Shown here: one piece after another, positions 44,477 to 57,560 of the stretch | How positions within the stretch are numbered: the stretch's first letter is position 1 | Layout: every line of letters starts with the position of its first letter | Source of the DNA: Nymphaea colorata | Taxonomy: Eukaryota; Streptophyta; Magnoliopsida; Nymphaeales; Nymphaeaceae | Length of the DNA stretch: 64,000 nt | Assembly (NCBI RefSeq): GCF_008831285.2 | Contig: NC_045139.1 | Location: forward strand, 20,254,412-20,318,411 | Direction of reading: 5' to 3' | Notes under the pieces: generated by a model | What the model was told of the DNA's origin: nothing | Database searches by the model: none | Seen by the model: the letters and a program-made list of their open reading frames with translations, nothing else | Position numbers and translations under genes: made by a program

Positions 44477-46073
44477 GTAAGTGATTATGTGCTTATTTTT
44501 TGAAACTTCTGATTCTTTTAGGGACTGGTATTTGAGACTCCAGAGGGATTTTGTCAGTCTGGTAAACCCATACTCTATCTTTTTCCTTCTGTAAATTGAC
44601 ACTTCATTTCCCTTAGAGTTCATTGTTTTGGTTTCTGGAGGTTCATCAACTCGATAACATTTGTTGAGGATGAGTTATCCTGCATTCTTGAGACAATTCT
44701 TTCTTTTTCTTTAGTTTAAAGTTTAAAATGGCTTGAACTGATGTGGTCTGATTTTCGTTTTCTGATTGCTTATTGCTGCTGAGCGGTACAATAAGAGGAA
44801 GGGTTTGGATATGATTTGAAAGAAGAAACACATAGGATTGACAGATTTTGTTGGGTGCCTTGTGTTGCTTTCAGGTGGAAAAAGTATCAAGGTCTCAAAA
44901 TTCAAGAATAGGCAAGTCAAAGAAGTTTGAGCGTGGTACATTGATTCAACTTAAATATAAAGAAGTGGACTAAGTAGTATAGTAACTATTAGAGGAAAAA
45001 ATGTATAAAATGTGTTTTAGATGGTAATGATGAGATTTTGCTTATAATATTCATAGTCAAGATTGACTTATCTGGCAACTTTAAAATTTGTCAGGACATT
45101 ACAATGCACATTTTGTTCTAAACGTCATGGAATATACCTTCAAAAGCTTATCTAATTTTGCAATATGTGCTTTTAATATTTTTTTACATGATGCAACTAC
45201 ATAATACGTGTTCTTTGTAAGATGGGTCTTGTGAAGAACAAAAAGGCCTTGAAAAGTGGTTTCCATTTTTCAATTCTTGTTATGGTCTTGCTTTGGTCTT
45301 AAGAAATGTGTTTATATTACTTTTGTAGCACTCACACTAACATCTGTTTTACCTGTTGATGACAGTTATCTTAACCTAGACCTGAAGATTTTGTCGTCAA
45401 AGTTAAATCATAATATGGCCCCGAAGTTTGCAAAGTTGAACAAAACTTTGGTTGAGTTGGTTAGGGACTGACAAGTTTAAATTTCTCAAGTACTTGAGAG
45501 TTCGGACATTTTTACTGAACATGTTTGGTTGGTGATGAATGTAATGGCAACAATTTTCCTCTGTCAACCATGCTCATAGTTCATAAGGAGTGTTTTTCTT
45601 TGCTTTGCTCCAAGCTAAATATGTGTCTTTTCATTTGAGGTCAGAATCATTAATTTTTTAAATATTGTTCTTGATGATGGTGAAAATAAGGACCAAAATA
45701 GACGCATGGCAGTACTACTCTCTTCAACATTTGTAGTTACTACAACATTGAGACAAGGAGCTGATGCTGACATGCCGTCTAGCGAAACTGCCCATGGAAA
45801 GTAAGAATACTAAACGAGTTAACGCCTAAACGAATTAAATAGGTTAAATGAGTTAATGCTAAATGAGTTAATGCCTAAACGAGTTAATGCTAAACGAGTT
45901 ATATGGGTTAAACGAGTTGAGTTCGAGCTCGACTTTGTATAGTCGAGCCGAGCTTGAGCTTGTTATAAGGAGCTCGACTCAAGTTCGGGCCGAGCTCGGG
46001 CTTGAGTTTTTTTGGCCGAGTCGAGCTCGAATTGGCCAAGCTTGGGCTTGACTTGGCTCATGTGCAGCCCTAC

Positions 46074-47548
46074 TTATCATTGATGAAGTTTAAAATAAAC
46101 GTGGAATATGTGCCCATTGCATGTTCGCTAGGTTTTCCAAAACTCCCAAATTGAAGAGTAAACACCCAAATTGATTTGCATTGAAAAGTTGCACGCCAAA
46201 TAGAAGGCTGCCTCAATTCATTAACAGCAATCCAGGTGCTCCCTCTGTTTTGTTTGTTGTTCGATGAATGAACCCCATTCCCCAATCATTGGTTTTGGTT
46301 CTCAACGGTAAGGCCATTGTCATGGCATACAGTAATTTTCATTTTTTTTCTTCTACATTCTTGCTGCTCTCTTACAAACAGAGTAGAAATGATTATTCAT
46401 CTGCATCGTTTCAAGTTATACTATTTTAGTCTTCATAGTTTCATAATAGCACATTATGTCACAGGAAGAACAACATAGAATCGAAGAATTACCATGATTC
46501 ACAAACCTCTAAATGACGACAAAAAGGGCATACTACCTGTAGAAATAATTGTATTTTCACATGATGGAAATATTTATATGTCTTCATCATAGCTTGAACA
46601 TATTTGATACTTAACAACATTGATCCTGAGCTGACTGTCATTGTTATGGCGTTTACCCATTTTTTTACCCATCTTGCAGTTTATACTCCTTGTGTTTATT
46701 TTATCATTTTCAAGTTCATCTTCTTATTTGTTTAATGTGACATTGCTGTTTCTTTTTACTGTGATGCATTTACTTTTGTCATCTTTCGTCAATAGTGCCA
46801 TTCAAGGTAGGTGACCACTACATTAAAGATAATTGCATGAAACACAATATTGGGTACCTTTTTGCGTCTTTGGGTAGCATCTTCAAGGAATGTGGAGAAC
46901 GCAACTTGTGAAGAGGATGTTTCTTGATGTTATTGTTGTTAATGACAGGCAGAAACAAATGAGCATTGGCTTAAGAAAAGATCTATTCATTGCACCAAGA
47001 CTGCTCAAAGTTACAAACTTTCAATTGGTATGCTATGTCAGGACAACATCGACATTTGATAATTAATATGATTAGTAACTTAGATGTTACAACATACCAT
47101 AGATTAGCAACTTATATGTAGCGAAGGATGCATATGCTTCTCAAAAGGGAACAGGACCCATATAGTGTTAGAAACTAACTAATGCTTTAGAACCCAGATA
47201 GTACAATGATTAGGAAGCAAATATTCTTCAAAATTATATCTTGCTCTAATAGTTGGTCCCATAGCATGTAAAACACCAACTAATATCATTCTGCTTTTCG
47301 AATATACATACTCAATTAGATGAGTAAGCACCTAGGCCTTGAAAAAAAAAAAAATTCATCCTACCCATTTGAAAAGTAAAGGTACCTTCTCAATCAAAAG
47401 AAGAGATTGAGGTTCTCTGGGAGGCCATGAAATTTCTTCATCATCTACAACCACTAGCGTTATTATTTTCCTTAGCATGCTTCTGGTTGCTTTTATCGTC
47501 CCCTATAGAGGGATATGAGACATAAAAATATAAGCAAAGCTGGAAGAG

Positions 47549-47587
<39 letters not shown>

Positions 47588-48850
47588 ATCATTTGGAGAC
47601 CAATCCACTAATAGGTTACACCAACAATATAGGTTGACATTTTATTAATAGATAGATCATTATAGTGCTACGTTCAATCCGTCTATATACTACCATAGAC
47701 CAGACCTAGTTCAAACTTGTTATTAGCTCAAAGTAAAACATAATTAGTAAGACATAAAGCTACAAAATGTACTCGATTGAATAAATGTTTTGAAAGTTTT
47801 TTGCATTAAAAAAACAAAAGTATTTATTTCATACAAATATCTATAAAAGGAGGCTAAATATGTAATAGGTCTAATTTGATACAAAAGCTGACAGAAAAAC
47901 AAATGTATAGCTCAGTTTTTCTTAGAAACAAGATAAGCTAGAAAAATATGGGATTATGATCCAAGCTCAAAACTAGATCCAATTGGATGTTATAAATATG
48001 AAATTTTGTTTTCCCAAAGTTTCTTTCACACGAATGTGCTGCCTTGTTTTTAAAAGGATTTTTTTTTAATTACTATTCAAAATGTTGGTCCTTTAAAAGG
48101 GCTATAGCAAAATATGGTACACATATTGGTGTTGCACAGGACCCGAAAGCACAATAACAACTTCAAAACGTGAGCTAATGCATAGTGGAATGAGATTAGG
48201 ATTGAGACAACGACTTGGAACATTGTAATTGTATAACAATAATTTTTTGAGAGGTTTTTATAAAGCTGATAATTGTTTTGTGTACCAGCCATTCTACAAA
48301 GCTCATCAAATGTGAAGCAAGCTACTCATAGTCTTTCATGGAATTAAACCACCAAATCCAATATAGTTAAGCAAAATACAACCTATGGATGCTCTTCTAG
48401 CAATTTAAGTGGCTTGAAAACAAGCTTTTTGAGAGGATCTCACACTCTAGAGAAACAGAAATATTGTTAAGGGATTATCATTAAATGTGACATTGTTATT
48501 TTGTGCATTCTTTATTATTCTTGTTCAAAGCATTTGAAATCTTTATAAAATTGATCTGAATTGGTAGATGTTTTAGGACCTTGTGAACTTAATCTTTCAT
48601 ATAGTAAAGAATTACATTTCATACCATTTTTTATTTCAAAAACATCCTTCCAATTGTAAAAGTAATCAGTATGGTTGACAAAAGATGGATTGGCAAGGAA
48701 AGAACTAATCAATATTATTATCTAAGGTTTATGAATTTATTTTAGTACAATAAATATTTTTGCATTAGTTTTTCTATGTTACGAATAGGGTAAGTCTACA
48801 ATATGTGGTTGGGGATAATTTCTGCACTTCTTTATCCAAATTAATTCAAT
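46074..48850. other. Unassigned region
   Basis: AT-rich. No supported gene on either strand; longest frames are about 70 codons without motifs. (TA)n at 47551-47584. The last several hundred bases may be the 5' subterminal part of the CACTA element that follows. Confidence 0.4.
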
Positions 48851-49467
48851 GGTAAGCCAGAAGATTAGATGCTCATGTGTGAAGTGTAACAATTGTTCAT
48901 TCAAGACCCTGAAAGTTGTCCTAGATGACATTGTTTGCCATGGGTTTTGTGAAAATTACAAAAATTGGATTTATCATGAGGACCTGTGAGGTCAGTAGAG
49001 CATCAGTAAGAACAAGTTCATCTTGACATCAAAATGATGCAGAGATTTGAGAAATGTTGGCTAATAAATTTTTCAATGGAACCACAAAAGTTGACAATGA
49101 TGGAAGCAGTTTGAGTATTTCAATGGAACAAATGAATCAACAAGTATATTTTATAAACTTTTAGAAGATATTGAATAAGCTATATCTAAGATGCAAATTC
49201 TCACAATTATCGTCTGTTGTTTGGCTTTACCAAAATAAAGTGTTTAGATGTGTGGGGCAATAAAAGATTTACTATGTTGTTAGAATTTTTTAAAAGGACT
49301 AATACCAAATGGAAAATTTGTTGTCACTATCTTATTATGAGGTGCAAAAGGTTATTGGTGATTTAGGTTTCAAGGATAATTTGTCTATTGAATGTTGTAT
49401 TGGAAAGACATCGCAGAGAAGAAGTTTGTGACATTGTGGTGCTTCAAGATGAAACATTTTTGAAAGT

Positions 49468-49588
49468 GAGAGTTAGAATAATAACATAGATATGGTATAA
49501 GATGAAAGAAACATAATTCCCCATCAAAGAGAGTTGGAATAATAATATAAATATGGTATAAGATGAAAGAAACATAATTCCCATCAAA
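49468..49588 (+). repeat. 61/60-bp tandem duplication in the CACTA relic
   Basis: Units 49468-49528 and 49529-49588 both start gagagtt(a/g)gaataataa and end 'cc(c)atcaaa'; they differ at a few bases and one C. Confidence 0.9.
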
Positions 49589-49959
49589 GTGATGTCGCAC
49601 TTTTCTCTAATTCCAAGGCTTCAAATGTCATTAATGTAATTTAAAATAGCTTAAGTTATAGCACATGGCCAATGATTCTCATACCATATAATTTGCCTTC
49701 ATGGTTGGTCATGAAACGAGACAACATAATATTGATTTTGTTGATTTTTGGTCCATCAAGTTTTAAAAATGACATAGATACCAATTTGCAGCCACTTGTT
49801 GATAAATTGCAAGAACTATAGTTTGGAGGGAACACTTATGATACTTCAAAAAAAGACATTCAAAATGTGTGATGCGCTATTGTTGACAACCAAGGATTTT
49901 CTAGCATAAGCTAATTTATCAGCATGTCCTCAATATCAATTTGAAACCAACTCTATTTG

Positions 49960-50114
49960 GTTGAAGAACAGTAAAAAATTTTGCGTGGGTCATCATAGAT
50001 TTTTACCAATTGATCACGTGTTCCGCTTTCTAACTAGTTGAAGAACAGTAAAAAAATGATGTTATATGGATCATCATAAATTTTGACCAATTGATCATGT
50101 GTTTCACCTTGACA
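49960..50114 (+). repeat. 77/78-bp tandem duplication in the CACTA relic
   Basis: Units start gttgaagaacagtaaaaaa (49960 and 50037) and contain 'caattgatca(c/t)gtgtt'. The unit encodes the TNP2 motif around RFLPIDHVF, present twice in decayed form. Confidence 0.85.
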
Positions 50115-50568
50115 AGCAGGCTTTTGATGGAACTATGGAACTACGAGGTGCTCTCATAACTGCTTATAATACTGACATTCCTTTGTATGTGCAATATTTT
50201 ACAAATGTGTTTAGTAAGAAAACTAGACGAGTTCAACTACGACACTTGACATTGAATTGGAAGAAAAGAAATATTGTATATAATTCGCATTATTAGTAGT
50301 ATAATGCATTACAACATAAATTAGATGTAATGCACATTAAGAAGAAAGTTTGTGATAATATTCTCTATACATTATTGAAAGTAGATGGAAAATCTAAAGA
50401 TTCTTATATGGCCAATTAGATCTAAAGAAAATGATTATAAGATATTCACTTCATACAACTAGGATGTCTGGTTCCGATAAAGCTCATTAATCAGCTACTT
50501 CATTTTCAACAATGACCAACGATGAGAAAAAAAAGACATTCAAAAAAGTACTGAAGACACCCAAAATT

Positions 50569-53500
50569 TGTTATTTTTAGAATAACCATTTTACCCCTCT
50601 CAATGGAGATTTTGTGCTGACTTGATCAAAATATCTCAATTGCATAGGCCAAGGATCACACGAACATCATCATCCAAATGTTAGGGAGTTGCAACCAGAT
50701 CAACAAGCCTGCTGCTGGTTAGAAAATGACCATTTTTCTCTTGATTGCTCTCATTTTGCCCAAATTTGATCCAATTTTCATAAAAAAGCTCTAGAACCTC
50801 TGAGAATTATGCTATTCCATTTCAACTATGAAAATTCTCACATTTATAAACCACTAAGAGCATCCCCAACCCATTTTTCAATTCACCTTTGGTCAAACTT
50901 TGCTCAAAATGGCTCATTTTTGCTATTTTTCAACAATTCCTTCACACTAAATCATATGCGGATCTCTAAAACTTTACGTTCAAACCATTTTTAGTGTAAG
51001 CAAACTCTTTTCAATGAAACTGCCAATTTCTATGGCTAAATTCCCACCACAACCTCCCATTTTCTTCTATTTAAGCTGAAATGAGCTTACTAGATCAGGT
51101 GCTTCACGTAATTCTTGGCACTGATACATTGATAGTTCCCGTGGAGATCACATTAAATTTTCTCAGTGCTAAGGGAGTAATTACAAAGTTATTTTCTACT
51201 TACTCTTCTTAAGCTCTTAACACCAAAGTCACACTCTCTCCTCCATTTTGAGTGTCTCAGCTAAAATTATCTCAATTTGGGGTCAGTTAGCTTGTACCAA
51301 GCTGGTAACATGCTTTTTAGTGTTAGAACTAACTACCTTTAGCTCTATTCAGATTAATTCATCCATAATCTAGTTCATCTTGCACTTCCACTCATTTCTC
51401 CTAAATGTCAGGAGCTCTCAACAATAGGTCAAACTTTTGAGTTGAAATTCTTACAATCTGGAACTCAAATTGCTGATTTATTTGCATCGATGTGATCATA
51501 AACATCTCAACAAGGTATTATCATCTTTAATTTAAATACAAAACCATTGGATTATACAATTCATCACTGCGATCGAGTGTGCACTATCTTGGCCAAATCC
51601 AAACATCCAACTTCTGGCATAAAAGCTAATTTATTATCAATCTGAGATTCCAATTTTCAATCCCGAGCACATTGATGGAACTTAAAATCAATTGAAGAGA
51701 GTATCAGTGCATCCGCTTCTCACAGGCAAGGTAAACTCAATATTTCTCATTTTACTCTTAACATTTTCAATTGCAGCTTGGTCAATTTGAAAAATTCTAA
51801 TTTTTCAAGGGCAAATGAAATCACTTTTTCCATAAAATTTACATGAGCACATATTTTCACATTGTCTATGATCCTACAAGGTTTAATGCCTAGCCTAACT
51901 CGCAAAACATGGTTTTTCACTCGAGGCAAAATCATCATTTGGCAAAATGTACATTATTTTCATAATTTTATAAGTTTGTTACCACATAAACATAACTTAA
52001 ATATTTCATGCATCAAGACTTAGCCTGGTATGCCTCATGCAGAGGTTGAACCCACCTTCAACCTAGCTTGGAGTCAGTCAGCTCAGTTTGACCTAAAACT
52101 GAAGCCAGTTGACCTAAGCCCTATTGGACCTACGTCCAACCTAGGCCAGACCTAGAGCAAGCCTAGGTCAACCTCCTAAAACTGAGCTTGAACACATTTG
52201 AGTCCACGTCCTACACATGAATCTTGGATCCTGAATTTAAACTCCAAATATGCAATCTCGCTCTATAATCTATATTGTTTTAGATCTAAATCTCAAATCT
52301 GATATCCAGAATCATTTTTCTTGATCCAAAGTAAGATCTAAACTCTGATCTAAATCCAAAATACAAATCCATGCCTAGAATTCAGAACACGAGAGCAAAC
52401 ATCAGAGAAGTTTTGATTTGATCTATCTTGAACAGGGTTAATCCTAGCCATCCATTTCACGGATGCCTAGGGTTTTTCATATTTTTCAAAAGCCAACCCT
52501 ATGAGTGCCGCACCCACTCCAATTTTCTTGCTATTAAGTTAAAAATTTAAAACTATCTTATAAAATGTGGGCTTTTTATTAGATTTCTAAGCAGATCTCA
52601 ACTGTTGATATGTCTAACACATCATCAATACTTGTTTTCATTTTTTAAAAGTTGAATTGGGTAGAATTACCTGAAAATCAGCCAAAATCATCATATCTAG
52701 CATGATTATTGGATTGATTCATGTAATTAATTTTGTCACATTTGGAAATTTTCAATAAAATTTAGTTTAAGAGATGTTAAATTTTAAGTTTGCGAAAATC
52801 AGACTTGCTGTCCTAAGTCTGATTTTTGTGTAACTTTAAATGACTATATCTCTCAAACTAGAAACTGTTTTTGCAATCCATTAAAAAACCTGGTTTTGCG
52901 TATGTGTCTAGTGTGTGTCTTCCAATTTTGATGTTTTTCATTAGAATTTGACTTCTTTATCATGTCGATATTATAGATTCGTTTTCCCATCCAAAATTTT
53001 GTTTTGAAAATTTCTTGAATTGAGTTCTGTATTTTCCCATCTCAATCTAGAGGTCCAAACTGAGTTCTGTAAACGCCAGAAGTTTTTTGTAGTGTCTATT
53101 TCTTTTATCTAAACATTCATGTGATTTTAAGTTGATTCGACCCCTCAAGTCAATGTTGTGCTCTGATATGTTTTCTGTAATTTTTGCTCAATGTTGTATT
53201 TTTGCTCAAAGTTGAACATTCATTACTTTTTGTGTGATTATTTTTTTTAGACAATTCAACATTCTTCTGTTTCTTCGGCATGTCATGAGTCTATTTCCAA
53301 ATTTTGAGCCAAAACAAAGCTTTATATATCTTTCAAATAGGATTACATAGATGGGTGCCTATAGAAGAGATGGTTTTTAGTAACTTTGCTACTTTCTCAT
53401 TTTAATGCTTAAAGTTCCTTTCAAAACTATAAGTTTCCGGATGTTCTCTACATATAGAGATTTTACCGACCAAATTTTAGATCAAGATGTATTTTCTAAC

Positions 53501-55790
53501 CCCACTTTACATATCTTTGAAATTCATGATTTGAACTATTTTTCTATTTTTTGATTTTCTGTATAGAACTATTTAACAACTCATGTTTTCAAGTCCATAT
53601 CATTTTATCTTCAAATGTGATTGGAAGTATGATATATACAAAGTAAGTATACCAAGTTTCATGATCATTAGACATCATTACATTAACGTTTTCATTTGTG
53701 CAACATGGGTTATCAAACTGTTTTGCCATTTTATGGTACTTGGTCAATTTTCTAAGTTTATTTGCAATTTGTTATTTCTTAAGCCACTTTGCAAACCAAT
53801 AACTTTTTCATCTTTCATTACTTTTCTGATCTAAAAGTCCTACTATTATGCAGAAAATCTATAGAATACATTTAAACTCAATCTAAGTTGTCAGGATATG
53901 TTTTGAGCCATGCGAAATTCATAGCAGTAAAATTGTTTTCCGCTCTGTTTTTTACAGAAAAATCTGTTTCATGTGTCGGATTTCATACTTAATATATTTT
54001 TGTAGAAAACAAATTTTTCTGATTTATCATTGGGCCTGATTATTTGATATGTGAAGATTTTTTATTCAAAATTTCATGAAGACCGGATTCCATTTGTCTA
54101 TCTTTTAGGACTATCAAATTAGCTGCAAATAATACATACTAGTTATCTAAGATAGCGAAATTTCTTTTTCCCACATAGTTATAGATTTTCCGTCTGATTC
54201 TTTATCTTTAACTTAAACATTTTTTACTTTCTTTGTGGAAAAATTCCAAATTGACTTGGTTAATCATGTGAATCATCATTTTAAAGTTTTGAAATGTGTT
54301 TATTTGATTAATTATCTTCATGCATCATTAAATGTGTATTATTTAAAAATATTGCATTTGGACTTCAATATATGAATTTAGGGTTTTGAATGAGATTGCG
54401 GCAATATGACATTCTCATTAAGCATGATTTATCAAGGGAAAGCCCTATTTTCAATCTGAATTTCATAATTGTTTCAAAATATCATGTCATTCATGAACAC
54501 ATATCTGTTTTGCTTAGTTTTATTTTCAATAATGTGGTTAATTATGTGCATTCATGTAGCTTGCTTTCATAATGTATTCTCTGATTTAAAAAATACACAT
54601 AGATTAAGGTTTCAAATTAATCAAGTTAAGGTAATAAACTATACATATGCGGCAATATCTCATCTATTTACTTGACTGAAGTTGATTATATGAAAATACA
54701 GATTTTAGAATTATAGTTTTTAATGCATATTTTCAAACTAGCCTATTTCAAACATGTTCACATACAACCTAGATTCATTCAAAATTGAAATCTATTTCTT
54801 AGTGTTAAGTCTAACCTAAAACCATAGTCTTCTCTCAATATTTTAATCAAGACTTGACATTGAGTCCACAATTATGTACCAAGCTTTGAACCTTAGTCAG
54901 GATGAATCTATGCTCTAGTTAGGCTAAACCCAAACCTTAGTCAGGTTAGACTCAAACCCTAGCCAAGTTTAATCCAAACCCTAATAAGGCTAGACGTATG
55001 GATCTTGGAGGAATTGGACTCAGATCTCAATGAATTGGATTTAAATATCGAATATGAAATCAAGTATGAAATTGGATTTGGATATAACTTGGATCAAAGG
55101 AATCATATTATTGAACTTAGATCTTATGAGAATTGGATTTTAGATTTGGATTCCATATCAATCTTTGGTAGATCTCATGGCAACTTGGATCAAGATCTAA
55201 AACCCTTATTCTAAACTCTAGAATCCAAGCCCTGAAATTGGATTGTTATACCTCATTTTGGATCTAGATCATGTATTTTGGATTAAAGTGTCATTTCTAA
55301 ATTGGATCAATCCTCATTAGGATTTGAACCTCATACCCTACTAGAAAAACCCTAAATCTAAACTCTCTCTAGATCAAATACTGAATATTTGGATCATTCT
55401 TGATTGTGTAACGAATCTAGTTTTGCATGCATTCATATTAGATTTAAGAATTAACTCTTGCATGGGTCTGTGATGATACAAATGATAAGCTATGTCACTT
55501 GATTCAATAATTCTTAGTTCATGCTCTCCAATTTCTGACGATCCACTTAGATTTCAAAAATTTTACTACTTCAAAATTCAAGACCCCTTTTGCATTTAGG
55601 TTTGACGACAAACACACTTTGGGACCTTAAACACTTAATCTAGTCCTTGATCTAATTACCCTTGTTAAAGGCGATAGAAACAATTAGATATTGTACTGAC
55701 AAGTTGAGTCCTATCTGTCCTAGATTCCCGCAATAAGAATACAGAGGTGAGTAATTTTCCATATAAATGGTCATGATGTGCAAAATTGCA
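50569..55790. mobile_element. 5,222-bp LTR-type insertion inside CACTA TNP2, probably a solo LTR
   Basis: Starts TGTTATTT (50569) and ends AATTGCA (55790), flanked by 5-bp direct repeats AAATT (50564-50568 and 55791-55795). Removing it rejoins TNP2: ...KKVLKTPK|... to ...HGNNISQSLHLKEMK. TG...CA ends plus a 5-bp target duplication indicate an LTR retrotransposon. No coding domain, primer binding site or internal long direct repeat was found across 5.2 kb, so it may be one very large LTR left by recombination, or a large non-coding derivative. 52030-52400 and 54860-55400 are rich in 'gatctaaat' and 'aaccctag' words. Confidence 0.75.
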
Positions 55791-56275
55791 AAATTTTGCA
55801 TGGCAATAATATTTCACAAAGTTTGCATTTAAAAGAAATGAAAATAGCAAGTATTAAAAGCCATCATTCTCATATTTTGATGCACTATATTCTTCCGCTA
55901 ACTATTCAAAGATTATTGCCAGAAGAATGTTATCTTGACATTGATACAACTTTGTAGGTTCTTCAAGAAGTTATGTTCAAAAGCTGAAACTAAAAATAAC
56001 TTCAATCATTTGAATGAGGACATTGGTATGATATTATGCAAACTCGCAAAGATTTATTTGTTTACTTTTTTTTTAATATCATGATGTATTTTGCCAGTGT
56101 AGTTGGCCAAAAAAGTGATTTTAGGGGGACCTCTGCAGTATTGATGGATGTATCCAATTGAGAGATAAGTACCGATTGTAATAATAATAATATTATTATT
56201 TATATATATAGTGAGTGAATGATGATATATATATATATATATATATATATATCATGTTGGATTGCACAGGCCAGG

Positions 56276-56328
<53 letters not shown>

Positions 56329-57560
56329 GTGCATATTCCTTTTTCATACATGTATAGCTATCTTATGAAGTTAAAGTCGTGTATGAAGAATAAAAGTTGT
56401 TGCGAAGGTTTAATTGCAGAAGGCTATTTGATAAAAGAATGTTTAACATTTTGCTCCAGGTATCTACATGATTTTGAGAGCATATTAATTCAATTTGCAC
56501 AAAATGAAGATGGTAACAATGAGAATAATGAAGTGACACCTACTATTGTGAGAAAAGGATGCCCTTTAGGAAATGAAGAGTTAGTTATGATTGATGATGT
56601 AATGTTGAATTAACACACATATATGTGCTATTTAATCATCATCTGGTGATACCTTATATTGAGTAAGCTTGAATTTCATTGTCATTTCATTATTTTGTTT
56701 GAACATATTTCTCATAGAAATAATCTTATAATGCTTTTAAGACAACACATAAATTCACGAGATGCAGATAGAGCTCATAGAGAAGAATTTTCTAGATGGT
56801 TTAGAGAATATGTAAGTTGTCTTTGTTTTCCATTATTATTCTGTCATATATACAAATGTTTAATGAGGTTAAATTTTGATGATAATTCTTATGAATTCTT
56901 ATAGTTGATCACTACGCTGAATCACAAAACATACACATTGTTTTGGTAAGATTTTATACATATGGGTTTTTTATTTTATGCTTTAATTCTGACTATTCCC
57001 TTTTTGTGAATAATCAATAGAACACTCATTTTTGTTGCTCATCTCCTTAGATTGCACCAATGGCTGGAACAAAAGAAGAAATACATCAATGTTGTGTGAA
57101 TCATTTATTAGAAGAAATTGTTCTTGACACTGAGGAACAAACAAATGAACCACCACTGGAGATTGTCCCTGACATAGAAGAACAAGATAGTTTGTCATCT
57201 GATATTGCCCCTGTCAATGAAGAACAAAGTAGTGAATTACCATTGGTAGTCTATGATTATGAGGATTTAGCCAATGGCAAACCTCAAGATTTTCTTTCTC
57301 CATCTTGACAACCAAAAAACCACACTATTTCTCTTAAATTCACTCTTAAGTGGTGCAGAGGTCCTTGTCCAAATCATGGAAGGACCAATGTGGTTTAGGT
57401 TTTAGGCCCCTACCAAAATAGGCATAGACGTTTTGGTAGAAGATCTGTAAAAGATATTATTAATTTTCCATGCTCTATGCTGGATTTTTAGCTTGAAGAA
57501 GGACATGTGATAGGTTATGTAGGTGATGAAGAAGTTGATATAATGTAGCTTAGCAAGGAT
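55791..57560 (+). mobile_element. CACTA (En/Spm) TNP2 relic copy 2, C-terminal half
   Basis: Continues the transposase after the insertion: HGNNISQSLHLKEMKIASIK, SHHSHILMHYILPLTIQRLLP (read in two parts, 55800-55930), LGGPLQY.WMYPIER (about 56124-56172), then after a TA-rich interruption LKSCMKNKSCCEGLIAEGYL and KECLTFCSRYLHDFES (56370-56490), LLRQHINSRDADRAHREEF and SRWFREY (56730-56810), and a Glu-rich tail to 57308. Same strand and order as copy 2's N-terminal half. Stops and frameshifts throughout. Confidence 0.85.
56180..56330. repeat. TA-rich expansion within the TNP2 relic
   Basis: An (ATA)n stretch, then (TA)n at 56224-56252 and 56277-56326, split by 'catgttggattgcacaggcc'. It interrupts the transposase exactly between WMYPIER and the next block (Y)LMKLKSC. 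Confidence 0.9.

Larger units (their letters stand above)
41925..46073. mobile_element. Putative gene-capturing element with inverted GAGTTCGAG-rich ends
   Basis: The left end (gggttgcacaatgagttgag, then 'aactcgac', 'aaacgagttcgagttcgag', to about 42110) is mirrored at the right (reverse complement starts gggctgcacatgagccaag, with 'gagctcgactc', 'aaacgagttgag', 45810-46073). Between them lie a pyrimidine-rich leader, a UBP1-like RRM exon and two RPB2 exons from unrelated genes. No transposase is seen and I could not find a target duplication. The ends resemble common plant hAT-like repeats, but the superfamily is not established. Confidence 0.5.
48855..50568 (+). mobile_element. CACTA (En/Spm) TNP2 relic copy 2, N-terminal half
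   Basis: Pieces in TNP2 order: transposase-associated zinc motif IRCSCVKCNNCSFKTLK (48864-48914) with HGFCENYKNWIYHE, then CKFSQLSSVVWLYQ (about 49190), SYYEVQKVIGDLGF (about 49335), HHRFLPIDHVF (about 49990) and RQAFDGTMELRGAL (about 50115), LDVMHIKKKVCDNIL.TLL.VDGKSKDS (about 50323-50410), and finally MTNDEKKTFKKVLKTPK up to the insertion point. Frameshifts throughout. Two internal tandem duplications (next entries) have doubled short coding pieces. Confidence 0.85.

Noticed and set aside
54860-55000. Telomere-like aaaccctag words
   Set aside because: Spacing is irregular and the intervening sequence varies; this is part of the LTR-like repeat, not an interstitial telomere array.
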